Shown here one piece after another: positions 11,701-22,334 of a DNA stretch of 64,000 nt. Each line of letters opens with the position of its first letter. Within the stretch, counting starts at the first letter, position 1. The position numbers and the translations under genes are program-made. The DNA is from Cerrena zonata (taxonomy: Eukaryota > Basidiomycota > Agaricomycetes > Polyporales > Cerrenaceae), in contig JASBNA010000023.1 of NCBI GenBank assembly GCA_038087015.1, positions 533,650 to 597,649 on the forward strand. Direction: 5' to 3'. The notes beneath the pieces are model-generated. The model was not told the origin of the DNA and did no database searches. It saw only the letters and a program-made list of their open reading frames with translations.

Positions 11701-13291
11701 TGATAACAAAAATAAGATCGTGAACATTTTCCTTTAATGCCGGAATTTGGCCATGGGGCATTTGATAAGCTCCAGGCCCAATATACATTTCTTGCCTATT
11801 AGCAGAATAAAGCAGGTAACTACTTTCGGTTTCGATATTATTGAAGAAAAGGACACCACCTTTTTTATCTTTTGCATTGGGGACGAATTCGTGTTCGTAT
11901 AACTTGAATCTGTTTTCATTATCACCCATAAGGGAGTTACCAGTTTTAAATTGTGATTCTTTAACTGCACTTAAGAGGGCAAATTTAGTGATTAATTTTT
12001 TTGTTTGAGGAATGGTGAAGCCATATTCTACTAATTCGTTGGAGACTTTCAATTCTGATTCAATCTGATGAACTAAGGTGGTTAAATCAAACTGTTCTTT
12101 TGGAATCGATAAACCATTTATGTAGATACCATTAGAATCTTCTGAAGCACCAATTTTTCTATTTTGCTCAATCACATCGTTCACAAAAGGGAACTGTTTC
12201 TGATTTTTCAATTTGGAAATATAGTAAGCATACTTTGGGAAATCATTAAGAACAATTTTGAGCAAATCATATTTTTTTATAGCTTTATAGGAATTGGATT
12301 GTATAAATGTGACCAACTTTGAGCCGAGGTCTTTCAATTGGTCTTTAGTGATTGGATGTAAATCTGCATTACTCTGTGCAATTGCATTTAGATCATTTTC
12401 AAGTTTCAATTTTTTTGAGTTTGAAGTTTTTTTACTTGATTTTGCTTCTATTTCCTTGATATTACGGTCGTCAACGGCTAAGTAATCAGTTCTTTTCAAA
12501 GTCAAATCAACACCGTACCCACCGAGATACTCTGGACCAAGATCTTGGATTGGAATGTATCTCCACACAAATCTCAACTTGCCTTCTTTAGAACTCAAAT
12601 ACAAATTTTCAAACATGCTTATAAAAGAGTCGGAGTTGATATCACCGTAGAGCACTAAAAGCGGAGCTTCCGTATTTGCGCCAATCACTCTATCGAACGG
12701 CAAGGTTTCTTCGTTCAGAGACTTAGAGTCAGTTTGTAAGGCATAAAGCTCGTCAGGAGAGCAATATATTTTATCATTGTATTGCACCCACGATGGAAAC
12801 TTGCCATCCTTGACCCCGTCGGCTTCATTACCAAACGAGTCAATGGAACAACTTTCAGTCAACTTGCCTTGGTACTTCGGCATCACAACATCATTATAGT
12901 ATTTGAAATGTGCTTGAACCCTTGGACTATAGATCTTATTGACTAGATTAAAATTGACAAATGATTCTTGAATGCTATCTAGACTCAAGCTTCTAAGAAC
13001 TTCATCGTATATAGCAGCATCGCTGATTTCGTTTCCACCGTCAACATCAGGCTCACGGTCTTCATCGGAATCGTTGGAGTCTACAAACCCAATGATCTTC
13101 GGCAAAACCTGGAGGTAAAGCGATTCATTACGGGATGCAACACTCTCGAGCAAGTTCAACTTGAAAGGAATTTGGGCCCAAGACGCTTGTAAGTCAATTC
13201 CAAAATTGTTGTTGTCTTCAGTGTTCTCTTTACTAGCGCTGACAACAACAGCTAGACTGAACACCACCACTCTCCAAAGAAACGTATACAT
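8742..13291 (-). CDS. KRE5: UDP-glucose:glycoprotein glucosyltransferase (two apparent frameshifts)
   Basis: About 1515 residues once two extra bases are discounted. It is an ER-lumen folding sensor that re-glucosylates misfolded N-glycoproteins; in yeasts the KRE5 branch is also needed for beta-1,6-glucan. It has a signal peptide (MYTFLWRVVVFSLAVVVSA), a long sensor region of thioredoxin-like domains, and a C-terminal GT24 catalytic domain with IFSIASGHLYERL, the metal-binding VDADLIVRSDLSEL, YGFTPMCDSR, LQGGLNYHISALYVVDL and NLDQDLPNN. The end ...EHAHDEL is an HDEL retention signal. The frame breaks near 11516-11519 (A run one too long on the + strand) and near 11378-11379 (extra C). Between them the third frame reads correctly (YKYFETTNVDEENALFETI). 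The start is the ATG at 13291, which gives the signal peptide; the upstream frame lacks ATG. Divergent from TFC4. Confidence 0.9.
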
Positions 13292-13508
13292 CTTGGGTAC
13301 GATCTTGCTAGGGAATGAAGAGTTCTTACCTTTTGCTGCCAACTTTTGGAAAACACGTCTGCTTTTAGTTGATGCTCTGCTTACTTGGTGTACGGATGTG
13401 GAAAATGATTTTAAAAAAAAAGATAAACAAAAAGGTAAAGCCCAGGGTTTGGGAAGATATCAATTCTTTTGTTCAATTAACTTCTGTTAGAGGAGCTGTT
13501 CCCAAAAT
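13292..13508. promoter_or_regulatory. Bidirectional KRE5/TFC4 promoter with Rap1/telomere-type motif
   Basis: A 217-base divergent promoter. TTGGTGTACGGATGTG at 13385-13400 matches the Rap1-binding core (reverse complement CACATCCGTACACC) and, from memory, nearly equals the core of the Candida albicans telomere repeat. It is followed by A-rich sequence. Factor binding is inferred. Confidence 0.55.
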
Positions 13509-16500
13509 ATGCCCGTGACAAATCAAGTGCGCCTTGGAGATATTCCTGGTGGCAATTCCAGAGATAAGGGGAGAGAAGAAGACGAAAGTGAGGTGGGGGC
13601 CAATTCCTCTGATGAAATTAGTTTGGGACTTTCATCTGGCAGTGACGATGAATTGGCACTGATTGAAGATGAAGATGAGGATGATGAAGATGAAGACGAA
13701 GAAGAGGAAGGGAAGAATAAGGCTAAACGGCCTACCAGGGCGAGAAAGCCTGCAACATCTACGTATCAAGATGATTTATTGGACGGTATAGACTTTCAAC
13801 TTTCCGATGATAGTTTTGATGACCTGGATGGACAAGTTCTATTCACGTCATCTTCTGACGAGTACCAAGATGATGAGGAAGCGGAGGATGATTTGGATGA
13901 AAACTACGACTTCAAAGAAGCGCTTCGGTTGGCAGGTAATTTCCGATCGAAAAAGAAGAAGAACGTTAAAACCAAGTCGTATTGGAAAAGGAAAATGATG
14001 AGAACCACCAATAGAGAGTTGGATCCCGAAGTCAGAATGCATTTGTCCCAAGCAAATGAAGCGTTTGTCCGACAAGACTTTCAGCTGGCGTTGAATTCGT
14101 ATCTTGAAGTTATCAAGAAGGATCCTAAGAATTTTAATGCGTATAAAACATTGGGTGAAATCTATAAATCACAAGGAAGACTACATGAGTGTTGTAACTA
14201 TTGGTTACTAGCGGCTAATATTCACCCGTGGGATAGTCAATTTTGGTCTAATGTGGCAGAATTGAGTAGTGAATTGGGGTATATTGATCAGGCCATATAT
14301 TGTTATACGCGTGCTATTTCGGCAGACTCTAATAAACGACCTGAATTCATCTTAGAAAGAGCTATACTATATAAGGAAAAGAAGCAATATGGTCGTGCTT
14401 TAGAAGGGTTCCAAAAGATACATTCACTTTTCCCCACTGATTCAAATATCATTAAAAATTTGGCTAGTGTTTACTTGGAACAAAAAAGAGTTAATGATGC
14501 CATAAACTTATATATGAGCATATTGGATCAAAACATGCGCCCTTCGGAGTCAACTGAAGCTCAGGTTCCCTCTTTTGATTGGGCAGAACTTAATATTTTA
14601 TGTGAACTTTATTTGAGCCAACATGCCTATGTAGTAGGTATAAAAATCCTCAAATTAGTTGCAAGATGGTTACAAGATAGAAGTGATGAAAAATGGTGGG
14701 ATGAGCAAGATAACGATATCGAATTTGATAGAAGAAGATTTACGGTCATTAAGCAGAGATCAGCCACAGACCAAGAAGCAGCTCAAGATAAAGAATTTGA
14801 TCTACCCATTGATATAAGATTTAAATTGGGTGTTTTAAGACTTGGATTGGACCAAAAAGAAGAAGCAATGTTTCATTTTGACTATTTGAGAGATGAAGAA
14901 GAAATTGCTGATTTACTATTTGAAGCCGGTAAAGCTTTAGAAGCACAAGGTTATAACGAAGATGCAATAGAGTTTTTAAATAAAGCTTATGATGATGAAG
15001 AACAAAGATCAACCGAATTGCTCGAGCTTATGGGGAAATGCAATTTAGAAATGGGTGAATATCAACAGGCAAAAGAGATATACACTTCTTTAGCTGAGGT
15101 TTTACCAGAAAGTTTAGATATTAAACTTGCCCTCATTGAAGCGCTGTACCATTTGGGTGATGTGGAAGAAGCCGGGGTACTTTTGGAACGTGTATCGGCA
15201 ATGGCCAAAGATACTGAAAAGGAAGGTATAAAAGACACCCTGGGAGATGACGAGGAACCACTACCTCTTATCAATAATACTCAATTAATACGATCCGCCA
15301 GAAGTGCCAAACTCACCGAGGATGAGAGAATCGATATTGAAAATAATGCAAAAAGAAGAGTACTTGAAAAATTCCATCGTATGCAACGATTACAACCTGC
15401 TATTGATACTCATGACCGAGTTGCGGTAATGGCATGGATCAAACTTGCCGCACAGTTAGTTGAAATGTTTATGAGTGTACGTAGCTTCTTTCCTAGAGAT
15501 AAAAATCGGTTATTCAAAGGGATCATTTTATATAAAAGAAAAAAACAAATGGGGATCAATGATAAACTTGCCCGTGTTTATAACTTATACGAAGGGATGA
15601 CGGCTCCTGATAACATTAGACACGAACTTACGTCTGTGACTGAATATCGAGGGTTAAGCTATGATGAATGGTTTTTCATATTTGTACAATACGCAATCTT
15701 ATTACATCAATACGAGGAAAATATTGAAATTGCCATTCAAACCATAGAGATTGCCCAAGGGGTAAGTGTCTTCGTTCAGGATAAAAAGAAAAGTAATATC
15801 ATGAAATTAATTCGATTAATGTTTTCAATCAACCAGGATGACGCTACTGGAATAGCAGTTCATGTTAGACATTTCTTATCTGTCAATCAATTTTCTCCCT
15901 TTATGTACAAATTTTTCATGTGTTGTTTTAGTTCAGGATCAAAAAGATGGGCTTCTTATACTAGTTATCTTCATCAAAAGTTTTTCTTAAGACAAGTCAA
16001 GGCATTTGATTCTATTTTGAAAAATACCAAAATTACCGGTATGGCCACCATCACAGCAGATGTCAAGAATGTTAATTTGAAAAAAGATAACTTGGAAGTG
16101 CTTTATACATACGCTACGCTTTTCGGTGGGAGCAGAAGTCATGTTTCCGAAGTAATTTATGCTAATCGTGCCTACCAAAGCTATCACCAGGATCCTACTG
16201 TATGCTTGATATTGGGTATTTCTCATGTTCACCGTTCCATGCAAAGATTAAGTACAAACCGTCATCTCCAATTACTCCAAGGTATTAGTTACCTCTTGGA
16301 ATACAGGTCCCATCGTCTCGCCAATGCCACAGATTACGAGCGTCAAGAAGTTGAATTCAACTTTGGACGTCTTTTCCAAATGATTGGCTTACCATCTCTT
16401 GCGGTCAAGTTTTACGATAAAGTTCTTTCTTTCCATGATAAACTTGAAGATTCTACATACGATTTACTGATGGAAGCAGCTCACAATTTGTCTTTAATCT

Positions 16501-16562
16501 ACACCATAAGTGGTAACACTGCTTTGGCAAGAGAAATCACCGTCAAGTATCTAACCATTTGA
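13509..16562 (+). CDS. TFC4: TFIIIC subunit tau131 (RNA polymerase III transcription factor)
   Basis: 1017 residues, about the size of S. cerevisiae Tfc4 (1025). TFIIIC binds the A/B boxes of tRNA genes and tau131 recruits TFIIIB in the nucleus. The protein has a very acidic N-terminus (DEDEDDEDEDEEEE, about residues 55-70) and then TPR arrays. The first array begins around residue 180 (LSQANEAFVRQDFQLALNSY, with YKTLGEIYKSQGRLHECCNYW and ANIHPWDSQFWSNVAELSSE). A second TPR block lies around 440-560. Basic and conserved C-terminal segments follow, with ERIDIENNAKRRVLEKFHRM near residue 610. The frame is intact from an ATG at 13509. Confidence 0.95.
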   Translation: MPVTNQVRLGDIPGGNSRDKGREEDESEVGANSSDEISLGLSSGSDDELALIEDEDEDDEDEDEEEEGKNKAKRPTRARKPATSTYQDDLLDGIDFQLSDDSFDDLDGQVLFTSSSDEYQDDEEAEDDLDENYDFKEALRLAGNFRSKKKKNVKTKSYWKRKMMRTTNRELDPEVRMHLSQANEAFVRQDFQLALNSYLEVIKKDPKNFNAYKTLGEIYKSQGRLHECCNYWLLAANIHPWDSQFWSNVAELSSELGYIDQAIYCYTRAISADSNKRPEFILERAILYKEKKQYGRALEGFQKIHSLFPTDSNIIKNLASVYLEQKRVNDAINLYMSILDQNMRPSESTEAQVPSFDWAELNILCELYLSQHAYVVGIKILKLVARWLQDRSDEKWWDEQDNDIEFDRRRFTVIKQRSATDQEAAQDKEFDLPIDIRFKLGVLRLGLDQKEEAMFHFDYLRDEEEIADLLFEAGKALEAQGYNEDAIEFLNKAYDDEEQRSTELLELMGKCNLEMGEYQQAKEIYTSLAEVLPESLDIKLALIEALYHLGDVEEAGVLLERVSAMAKDTEKEGIKDTLGDDEEPLPLINNTQLIRSARSAKLTEDERIDIENNAKRRVLEKFHRMQRLQPAIDTHDRVAVMAWIKLAAQLVEMFMSVRSFFPRDKNRLFKGIILYKRKKQMGINDKLARVYNLYEGMTAPDNIRHELTSVTEYRGLSYDEWFFIFVQYAILLHQYEENIEIAIQTIEIAQGVSVFVQDKKKSNIMKLIRLMFSINQDDATGIAVHVRHFLSVNQFSPFMYKFFMCCFSSGSKRWASYTSYLHQKFFLRQVKAFDSILKNTKITGMATITADVKNVNLKKDNLEVLYTYATLFGGSRSHVSEVIYANRAYQSYHQDPTVCLILGISHVHRSMQRLSTNRHLQLLQGISYLLEYRSHRLANATDYERQEVEFNFGRLFQMIGLPSLAVKFYDKVLSFHDKLEDSTYDLLMEAAHNLSLIYTISGNTALAREITVKYLTI

Positions 16563-16728
16563 GTATCTTCATTTGTATATTAGTTACTGTATAGTTATTA
16601 CAATTTTTCACGAATTGGCTGTAAAATGAAGTTTTTTTGATTTTTTTTTTTTTTTGCGAGAAGTGAAAAACTCAAAGCAAAAGCTACTCGAAGTTCTTCA
16701 CAAGACTTAACCAGATTTTTAGTAAGAT

Positions 16729-17289
16729 ATGGTCAGACTCAAGCAGAGATACATTCTCTTCGATATCCTTTATCCACCCAAAGCAGAGCCTCGAAACTCT
16801 TCTGAGCGAGAAGTTTTTGAGAGTTTCCATAAATCCCCAGAAGATGCCTTATTACGAATGCATCGGTCATCACCACAATCGATTGATGGGAAGTCGATTA
16901 TCCAAGCAACAAGGAAGGCTATACAAGACCATTACGGAGAGTTTGGAGCTGGGGCTGTTGGACAGGGACTCATGATGAAATATTTCAGTAACAAGACCTC
17001 TACCGGGATTATACGATGTGGTAGACAATCATGTCCAATGGTGGTTGCCTCGTTGGCTTTAATCAATTGTATTGGGAAAGAAGATATTATTATCAGATGT
17101 GTTCATATAAGCGGTACAATAAAGAAGTGTGAAGAGTTTCTGATTGCCCGAAACAAAGAACTCATGATTAAATTAGGGCATTTACAAGATGACAAAAATG
17201 AGTTTAATAATATACTCAATGCATTCCAAAACACCGGTGATGATTTTGCTAATGTGAAGGACAATTCTGAAGATGAAGATGAAGATTAA
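16729..17289 (+). CDS. POP5: RNase P / RNase MRP protein subunit Pop5
   Basis: 186 residues. A protein subunit of the RNase P and RNase MRP ribonucleoproteins, acting in tRNA 5'-end and rRNA processing. Family signatures: the start MVRLKQRYILFDILYP, the helix SIIQATRKAIQDHYGEFGAG, then KYFSNKTSTGIIRCGRQSC and IIIRCVHISGTIKKCEEFLI, followed by an acidic tail (DEDED). It is co-oriented with TFC4 with a 166-base gap containing a T run (about 16640-16656). The frame is complete with an ATG start. Confidence 0.93.
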   Translation: MVRLKQRYILFDILYPPKAEPRNSSEREVFESFHKSPEDALLRMHRSSPQSIDGKSIIQATRKAIQDHYGEFGAGAVGQGLMMKYFSNKTSTGIIRCGRQSCPMVVASLALINCIGKEDIIIRCVHISGTIKKCEEFLIARNKELMIKLGHLQDDKNEFNNILNAFQNTGDDFANVKDNSEDEDED

Positions 17290-17424
17290 ACGATGTGAAT
17301 TGATATAGATATATATAGGATTTAATGAAACTTTTAATGACTAGATACAAATGATAGTACTTTTCTCTTAAACATTATTGCAAAATGATCAACTGCTTTC
17401 ATAAGTATGCCGTCAACTTCAATC

Positions 17425-18775
17425 TCAAAGGACGAAAGCTCTACAGAATAAGGTATGACTAAATTCAAGACCCCCTGCGGGAGAAGTTATCATATTGAAA
17501 AGAAAGTTGTAAGTGACTGAAGTGTTCAGAATAAACCAGATCTCCTCGATGGTCCAATCCTCGACTTGTTTTCCACCTTACCTAAGTTCGAAGTTATAAG
17601 ACTTGCCTTTCCCACATCTGAGCCAATTAATGAGTAGTACAATTTGAGTAAGTTCTGATAACTCAAGCTCCAGGAGCTTTTAAACGTTTCTCTCGAAATG
17701 AGATTTTCAGCCATCTTCATATAGGTATCACGGATGAGTGTTATAATATTCGATTCGGAGTAATTAACGGTTGGCGGTAAACGAAAAGCCTGTGCCAGGA
17801 CAGTAGGACTATAATTGAAATTTGCAGCAAACTCAGGAAATATCTCCGTCCATTTATAGCGATCAACGACAAAGTATGGTAGTCTGGATTCCTGAATCGG
17901 TTATAAAAGTGACTCTCCAAACAGTTAATACCCACGCAGTGGAAGAAGGGGGTCAATGTGAAGTTTTGCAGCCGGCAGAACTCGGTGATTCCCCTAACCT
18001 CATCCTGTTCAAATCTAACGATCTTGAATTTACTACTAGTATCTTTGGTGATTGGTATTCCAGTACTGATCAAGCTGTTTCTTTTGAAAAATGATGGAAT
18101 GAAGGAGACAAGTACATCATACAATCTTTGTAAGATCTTCCCAGAAAACGACGGACTAAATAAGTCAGTCTTCAACTCTGTACACAATGGCACTCTTTCA
18201 GGTAGCCTCACGGCATCTTGAGAGTACTCAAACAAAGTTCCCACCATCGAGTCGGCTTCCTTGACGTAAGACAACTCTTTCACCAAATCCCGAAGAAATT
18301 CAACGGAAGCAAGACCATCGAATATAGTATGGTCAAAGCATCCACAAACATACTGTTCTCCAGAGTCTCTCACCATATAAACAACTATTCGCCAAAGTGG
18401 TAGAGTAGTACTATCCAAGGGTAATCTTTGCTTGTCCATTTTCTCCAACAAGTCCTCGTTGAAGGACGGAACTGTTTCAAAGCTCACCACGTTCAAAAAC
18501 TTGATCTCATTAACAAACCTGGCTTCATAATCCTCCGGCCTGACCTGGTAGCTGGTTTTCAGTCGAGAGAAGTAGTTAACCACCAACCATGGGTTCTGCA
18601 AAATCATCGATCTAAGAGCATTAGATAATACTTCAGCACTCACTAGATGATTGAGTCGAGTTACGACCCCAACATTCGTATAGATAGAATGCACATTTCT
18701 TCCTATGAAGTATCGCTCGAAGAACCCAACGTCTCTCCTATGAGACTCCCTGACCGACATTGTAGAGCTTATCAT
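17425..18775 (-). CDS. Alcohol acetyltransferase family protein (two apparent frameshifts)
   Basis: About 450 residues after restoring two lost bases. Atf1/Atf2-like enzymes transfer acetyl groups from acetyl-CoA to alcohols or sterols. The acyltransferase motif HxxxD is present as CFDHTIFDG (about residue 147). The N-terminal part (GFFERYFIGRNVHSIYTNVGVVTRL) and INGRRYF are typical. Around 17836 one C of CCC is missing on the coding strand, so RRYF runs out of frame; the correct continuation PEFAANFNYSPTV lies in the next frame. Near 17569-17572 an A5 run is reduced to A4, after which VEDWTIEEIWF continues to the TGA at 17425-17427. Both breaks are losses at homopolymers. Substrate unknown; symbol withheld. 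Confidence 0.8.
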
Positions 18776-18990
18776 CTTCTTGTGGGATCAAGCGATATCT
18801 TGATCTGGGGAAATCACCGAGATTCGATCAAAAGACTGTTTAAGCGCATACCCCAAAATGCAACTAAAATACTCAAGTTTGCGGTATTAACCTCAACTGA
18901 TGAAGATTAGATCAACAGATGAGTAGTTCTTAATGGGAAGAGGAAAAAACTCAATTGAAACAACTGACAGTGGTTAGGCAAAGCGTGAAA

Positions 18991-20620
18991 ATGGTAGTTG
19001 ACTATTCTGTGTATTTGGTGACGGACTCTACGATGATTCCTGAATCATCGACTTTTTTGAGACAAGTTGAAGAATCAATTGAAAATGGTGCAACCATAGT
19101 CCAATTACGTGAAAAGACTTTGGGAACTCGGGATTTCATTGCCAGGGCTTCCAAAGTACATGAACTTACGAAGAAGAAGGGCATTCCGCTTATTATCAAT
19201 GATCGAGTTGACGTTGCATTGGCAGTTGATGCTGAAGGTATTCATGTCGGGCAGGATGACATGCCTGCTGCTACAGTGAGAGAGTTGATCGGTCCTGATA
19301 AGATCATTGGTGTTACTTGCTCGAATGTTGAGGAAACACAGCAAGTATGTGACGAAGGCATTGCTGATTATGTGGGATTGGGTACGGTTTATTACACTAA
19401 TACCAAAAAAGATACCAAAACTCCCCAGGGAACTGGGCCAATTGGGGTTAGAAAAATGTTGCAGGTATTGAGAAAACATAATACCAGTAAGAGTAACAAG
19501 TCTATCAGAAGTGTGGCAATCGGTGGTATTAACCAGACAAATGCAGCTAAAGTATTATATCAGTGTGCTATTCCTCAACAAAGCTTAGATGGGGTGGCTA
19601 TTGTCTCGTGTATTATGGCCAGTGAAGATGCCGCTGGTTCCACCATTGAATTGGCAGAAGTAATAAACCTGACGGTCCCATGGATAAGAAAGATTTCCAA
19701 TAGGCGGTACTGCTAAACTTGAAGATAAAGTTGCAGCCGTGCAGAACGCCAAACCTTTGGTTCACCATATAACCAACAATGTTGTGAAGAACTTCAGTGC
19801 CAACGTGACCTTGGCCATTGGTGCATCTCCAATTATGTCTGAGTTGGCACAAGAGTATGAGGAGTTTGCCACAAATATCCCAAATCTATCTCTCGTGGTA
19901 AATTTAGGAACTCCCAGTGATGATTTAATGCTGGCCTTCGTTCATGCCTTACAAGTTTACAACAAACATGGTAAATACATTGTATTTGATCCTGTTGCTG
20001 GAGGTGCAACCTAATGCCCGTCTTGAAGCATGCCGGAAGTTATTGAATGCCGGCCAGCCTAGTGTAATCAAAGGAAATGTGGGAGAAATACTGGCTATTT
20101 GGAAATTAACTAGTAGTTACCAAGTTGATTCTGACTCAGCAGGCCAAAGCTTGATGCGTGGAGTTGATTCAATCGCTGATTTAGCAGACGATGTCATAAT
20201 TAGAATAGGTCAAGAAGTTGCCCAAGACTTCAGAACAGTGGTGGTGATTACTGGTAAAACAAACTTTGTTATAGACGGTACTTACGCTGAATCCAAATCT
20301 ACATATATATGGGATGTTAAGGCTCCAGCAAGGGCAAGTGAGTTACCGGTTACTAAAATTCAAGGTGGCCACCCATTAATGGGATCAATCACAGGATCTG
20401 GCTGCTCCTTAGGTAGTACCTATTGCTGCATTCATAGCGTCGCATGCAGATGGCCGATCAAAGGGATACCAATGAAAGTTTCAATATAGGACAAGCTGTT
20501 GTGGGTGCAGTTGAGCTATATAATAAAGCCGGTGAGTTGGCTGGGAAAGAAACCAGTACTCCAGGAGCCTTTATGGCAAAATTTTTGGATAAATTATACG
20601 AATTGACTCATACATTATAA
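18991..20620 (+). CDS. THI6: Bifunctional thiamine-phosphate synthase / hydroxyethylthiazole kinase (four apparent frameshifts)
   Basis: Joins thiazole phosphate and pyrimidine pyrophosphate to make thiamine phosphate, and phosphorylates hydroxyethylthiazole. The N-terminal TMP synthase half shows YSVYLVTDSTM, GATIVQLREKT, PLIINDRVDVALAVDAEGIH, VGQDDMP, YVGLGTVYYTNTKK and SVAIGGIN. The C-terminal kinase half shows PLVHHITNNVVKNFSANV, SPIMSELAQEY, SVIKGNVGEI and MGSITGSGCSLGS. Four extra bases break it: T near 19694-19696, T near 20012, T near 20421, and G near 20464-20466. With these discounted the protein is 541 residues, essentially the 540 of S. cerevisiae Thi6. The start is the ATG at 18991 (MVVDYSVYLVTDS). 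It converges with APE3, with only 6 bases between the stops. Confidence 0.93.
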
Positions 20621-20626
20621 AGCTAC

Positions 20627-22054
20627 TTAAATAAATAATTCGTCACCCCGATAAATGTATCTGAGATCAGCCAGGCTTTTAGTTGCAACTAAATGACGGG
20701 CTGGGAACCCACTCAAGGACTCTGCGTAGGAACCCAAGGTATTAAAAATCAATTTTGAGTTAGTTTCCCAAGCATTGTAATTCAAGTTTTGTAGATTGTC
20801 ACAGGCCTGATGATAGCATTGATCAAAACTTTCATTAGCAACTCCGCCAAACATCTCCATTTCTTCTAACAGTTTTAATTTTTCTGCCCCGGTTGCTATA
20901 CCACCGACTGGAATCGACTGTTGAGCAAAGCCAACGTAGTCCAGTCTACCATCCATGGGAATAAAAGTATAATTGAACCCATGCAGAGCGTACCATTCTA
21001 AATATTTATTTTTAATTTGTTGAGAACCAACTGGATCAACCAAATCGTCACCTTCGTAGATTTCGAAAGCATAGTTGGGCAGAGCAAGCATATCGTAGTC
21101 TAGCATTAGTCTGATTTTCAAATTCTCCTTTTCAGTTAGACTATCAGCATAGAACGAAGATCCAATTAGCCCAACTTCTTCTGCAGAAAACCAGATAAGA
21201 CGAATTGAGTTTTCTGTTTGGATATTATTTTCTGCTAATGTTTGAGCCAAGTGTAATAGCGTGATTGACCCAGACCCGTTATCATTGATTCCAGGACCCG
21301 CTTCTACTGAGTCCAGATGGGAACCTAGTAAAACTATATTGTCATGATCTCCTGTTTTAGTTTCGGCAATGATATTTCTTGTTACAATTTTTTCAAATGC
21401 AGAATCCATAAAAAACGATACTTCTGATACGGAGTTGACTAATTTCAAACCATCTTCAAGCGACATGCCAAATGTAGGAACCAAACCCCCAACTTCTCCA
21501 TTACCTCTGGTAAGGGTTCCTTCTAACCCTTCTCCTGGGACTGAATTGTATATTACCAAACCGGCAGCATCAAAGCTTTTCGCCAACTGGGCCTTTCTTT
21601 CAAAAGTGCATCCCCCTCTTTGAGCCACCGCTAAGCAGCCCTTAATGTCTATGTCAATATAATCATTTTCCTCGCATCCAAGTTCGACTGCCACTGCCCT
21701 GGCAGTTACATTGCCGGTAGCAGGACTATAATAGAACGCAGAAGCATTCACTGCTTGTCCATCCACTGATACCTGATAGTCCCTAATAGAATTAAATGTC
21801 ACGTTAAACGTCTGAGAGGAAATATCGTAAAACCCTTGATGTTCTCGAAGGAGCCTGGTGATATAATGTAACGTCCCTTCATGGCCTATGCTTCCAATTG
21901 CTCTAGTATTATTTGAGAGCGATGCAATGTGGAACAAGTGCTCTGCCTTGAGTCGAAGATCCCCAACGTTCACTTTCGCTTCTAACTCCTCTGCCAAAGA
22001 CCCCAAGGTGACGCTAGCCAGAGCCAAACTCCAGCACCAGTATACGAGTCTCAT
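20627..22054 (-). CDS. APE3: Vacuolar aminopeptidase Y-like M28 metallopeptidase
   Basis: 475 residues from the ATG at 22054, which gives a signal peptide (MRLVYWCWSLALASVTLGSLA); a longer open frame upstream has no family support. It is a zinc aminopeptidase of the vacuole or secretory route. A protease-associated domain (GCEENDYIDIDIKGCLAVAQRGGCTF) precedes the M28 catalytic domain: GSHLDSVEAGPGINDNGSGS carries the zinc His and bridging Asp, FSAEEVGLIGS the catalytic Glu pair, LDYDMLALPNY a zinc Asp, and CYHQACDN the last His. The Leu in HLDSV is a CTG codon (21314-21316); the family usually has HSDSV, so CTG read as serine fits. The gene is intact and somewhat shorter than S. cerevisiae Ape3. 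Confidence 0.9.
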   Translation of the reverse strand: MRLVYWCWSLALASVTLGSLAEELEAKVNVGDLRLKAEHLFHIASLSNNTRAIGSIGHEGTLHYITRLLREHQGFYDISSQTFNVTFNSIRDYQVSVDGQAVNASAFYYSPATGNVTARAVAVELGCEENDYIDIDIKGCLAVAQRGGCTFERKAQLAKSFDAAGLVIYNSVPGEGLEGTLTRGNGEVGGLVPTFGMSLEDGLKLVNSVSEVSFFMDSAFEKIVTRNIIAETKTGDHDNIVLLGSHLDSVEAGPGINDNGSGSITLLHLAQTLAENNIQTENSIRLIWFSAEEVGLIGSSFYADSLTEKENLKIRLMLDYDMLALPNYAFEIYEGDDLVDPVGSQQIKNKYLEWYALHGFNYTFIPMDGRLDYVGFAQQSIPVGGIATGAEKLKLLEEMEMFGGVANESFDQCYHQACDNLQNLNYNAWETNSKLIFNTLGSYAESLSGFPARHLVATKSLADLRYIYRGDELFI

Positions 22055-22334
22055 TAGTACTTCTGTTAAGCTGGCTTTTGTAAAGTTGCAAAATCTAAAA
22101 TGCTGGTATAGGTTGCAAATCCAAACTGTAAAAAAGCCCCCCAACCAGCAAAACACGCTCATCTCATTTTGCAGGTTATTCCCCATATAAAGTAAGATAA
22201 ACAGAAAAGTATAAGCAGGGTGAAATTGGCACCGACCAAACCTATTTAGAAGAGATTGAGAGTTTAAGCTAGGCTTGAGATTGGAATTCGATTGTATTAT
22301 TTTCCGTTTTGATAGTTTTGAAAGACACCAGGAG

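Noticed and set aside
19690..20470. Programmed +1 frameshifting in THI6
   Set aside because: Four sites with no shared slippery codon pair and no stop at the shift. Consensus error is simpler; the ACC-T-A coincidence is kept as a finding.
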